Assembly: GCA_036733985.1 (NCBI GenBank)
Contig: DAIMZM010000037.1
Location: 1 to 21,279, forward strand
Direction of reading: 5' to 3'
DNA: 21,279 bases
DNA from: DAIMZM01 sp036733985
GTDB lineage: Bacteria > Bacillota > Dehalobacteriia > UBA4068
Positions within the stretch are counted from its first letter, which is position 1, and each line of letters opens with the position of its first letter. The translations under genes and the position numbers were made by a program. Below are positions 20,142 through 21,279 of the stretch, piece after piece. The notes beneath the pieces are model-generated. The model was not told where the DNA came from. It did no database searches and saw nothing but the letters and a program-made list of their open reading frames with translations.

Positions 20142-21279
20142 ATGGCTGAAAACATCACCATTACCTATGATGAGGGCCAAACCGTCAGCGTTAATAAAGG
20201 CGTCAGCCTGGATGAGATCCTGTCCATGCTGCCGCCCCGGGAGAAAATCCCCGTGGCCGCCACGGTCAACGGGGCCCTGCAGGAATTGGATTACCCCATC
20301 TATATCGACAGCACAGTCAAATGGGTGGACTTTAATTGCAATCTGGGCTGGCGCATCTATCAGCGCAGCCTGATCTTCCTGCTGCTCTTAGCGGTGAAGG
20401 AGCTTTATCCGGAACGCCGGCTCTGGGTCAGCCACAGCCTGTCCGAAGGCCTGTTCTGCCGCTTGGACGGCGGCGACGGCCTGGTGACCAACGCTCAGGT
20501 CAAAGCCCTTTCCGCCAAAATGCGGGCCTATGTGGAAGCGGATATCCCCTTTGAGCGCAGCATGCTCTCTTTAAGCGACGCCGTGGCCTTTTTCCGGGCC
20601 AACGGCAATGAAAAGAAAGCCGAGCTGATCGAGGAGCGGAACGAGGATTATGTGGCCATCTATACCGTGGGCAATGTCAGCGAATACCTTTTCGGCCGCA
20701 TGACCACCCGGGCCGGGGTGCTGACCCAGTTTGCCCTGCTCCCCTTTGAGCACGGTTTTGTGCTGCGCCTGCCTGCCCGCCGCTATCTGGGCTGCATGGA
20801 CCGTTGCCGCATCGTGGCGCCCCAGCTCCACGCCACCCTGCAAAAATACGGGGAATGGAGCAGCCTGATGGGCGTGCAGACCGTCAGCGACCTGAACCAG
20901 GTGGTTCAGGCGGGGCAGCGGGAATTTACCGACCTGGTGCTGGTTTCGGAAAACCTCTATGAGCGCAGCCTCCATGATATCACCGACCAGATCCTGGAGG
21001 ATTTTCCCACCGCCCGCCTGATCATGCTGGCCGGGCCTTCCAGCTCCGGCAAGACCACCAGCGCCAAAAGGCTCTCCATCGAATTCCGCACCATGGGCAT
21101 TAAACCGGTGATGATTTCCCTGGACGATTACTTTGTGGACCGGGATAAAACCCCTTTGGATAAATGGGGCAAGCCGGATTATGAAGGCCTAGCGGCCCTG
21201 GACCTGAAGCTGTTCCAGCAGAATATGCGGACTTTGCTGGCCGGGTATGAGACGGCCCTGCCCCGCTATGATTTTATCC
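20142..21279 (+). CDS. Nucleoside (uridine-type) kinase with N-terminal TGS-like domain, 3'-truncated
   Basis: This is a phosphoribulokinase/uridine kinase-superfamily protein of the kind annotated as nucleoside or uridine kinase in Bacillota and Thermotogae; the exact substrate is not established by sequence. The 379 visible residues start with a TGS/ubiquitin-like region (ITYDEGQTVSVNKGVSLDEI, about 4-65), then a threonyl-tRNA-synthetase-like SAD region (about 70-230, AVKELYPERRLWVSHSLSEG and LIEERNEDYVAIYTVG). The kinase domain begins near 285, with Walker A GPSSSGKTT (298-306) and MISLDDYFVDRDKTPLDKWG with DYEG downstream. The right edge cuts the gene inside the kinase domain. A GACGAGG lies before the ATG. 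It is not part of the flagellar unit. Confidence 0.92.
   Translation, partial: MAENITITYDEGQTVSVNKGVSLDEILSMLPPREKIPVAATVNGALQELDYPIYIDSTVKWVDFNCNLGWRIYQRSLIFLLLLAVKELYPERRLWVSHSLSEGLFCRLDGGDGLVTNAQVKALSAKMRAYVEADIPFERSMLSLSDAVAFFRANGNEKKAELIEERNEDYVAIYTVGNVSEYLFGRMTTRAGVLTQFALLPFEHGFVLRLPARRYLGCMDRCRIVAPQLHATLQKYGEWSSLMGVQTVSDLNQVVQAGQREFTDLVLVSENLYERSLHDITDQILEDFPTARLIMLAGPSSSGKTTSAKRLSIEFRTMGIKPVMISLDDYFVDRDKTPLDKWGKPDYEGLAALDLKLFQQNMRTLLAGYETALPRYDFI

Noticed and set aside
1..21279. CRISPR arrays, tRNA or rRNA genes, insertion sequences, phage genes
   Set aside because: I saw no regularly spaced repeats, no cloverleaf or rRNA-like segments and no transposase or integrase motifs anywhere in the window.

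Overview
The window is part of a flagellar and chemotaxis locus from a GC-rich bacterium that is most likely a member of the Bacillota (Clostridia- or Negativicutes-like). The grounds are the gene content and order: a SigD/FliA-type sigma factor, the Bacillus-type YvyF protein between rod and FlgM genes, CheC and CheD, a FloA flotillin with an NfeD partner, and a TGS-containing nucleoside kinase. Genus cannot be settled from the sequence alone.

Minus-strand block (1-10173, read right to left): a short fliQ C-terminal remnant, then fliR-flhB-flhA (export gate), the flagellar sigma factor fliA/sigD, flgF and flgG (rod), yvyF, flgM (anti-sigma), flgN (chaperone), flgK and flgL (hook-filament junction; flgL is cut by the left edge). 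A sigma28-like promoter lies between fliA and flgF. A second candidate, with a possible attenuator, lies upstream of fliR. flhF and flhG, often found between flhA and the sigma gene, are absent from that position, and a 23-bp tandem duplication sits at the fliA start.

Plus-strand block (10440-16307): cheC-cheD-cheY-cheA-cheW-motA-motB, the signalling core and stator, ending in a good hairpin terminator. It diverges from the fliR block across a 266-bp intergenic region with sigmaA-like and sigma28-like promoter candidates.

Downstream on the plus strand (16441-19290): its own promoter, then nfeD (short form without the protease domain), floA, an unrecognised membrane-anchored Pro/Ala-rich protein, and ridA. 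Next comes a hairpin-rich convergent intergenic region.

On the minus strand at 19515-19858 are two adjacent tiny genes for related cysteine-rich, single-membrane-segment proteins (57 and 51 aa). I consider them the most likely undescribed element here. The window closes with a divergently placed, 3'-truncated TGS/uridine-kinase-family nucleoside kinase.

The flagellar parts form one assembly programme: gate proteins and the sigma factor are made first. FliA then reads rod, junction and probably motor genes, while FlgM holds FliA until it is exported. CheA/CheW/CheY with CheC/CheD control the switch, and MotA/MotB power it.
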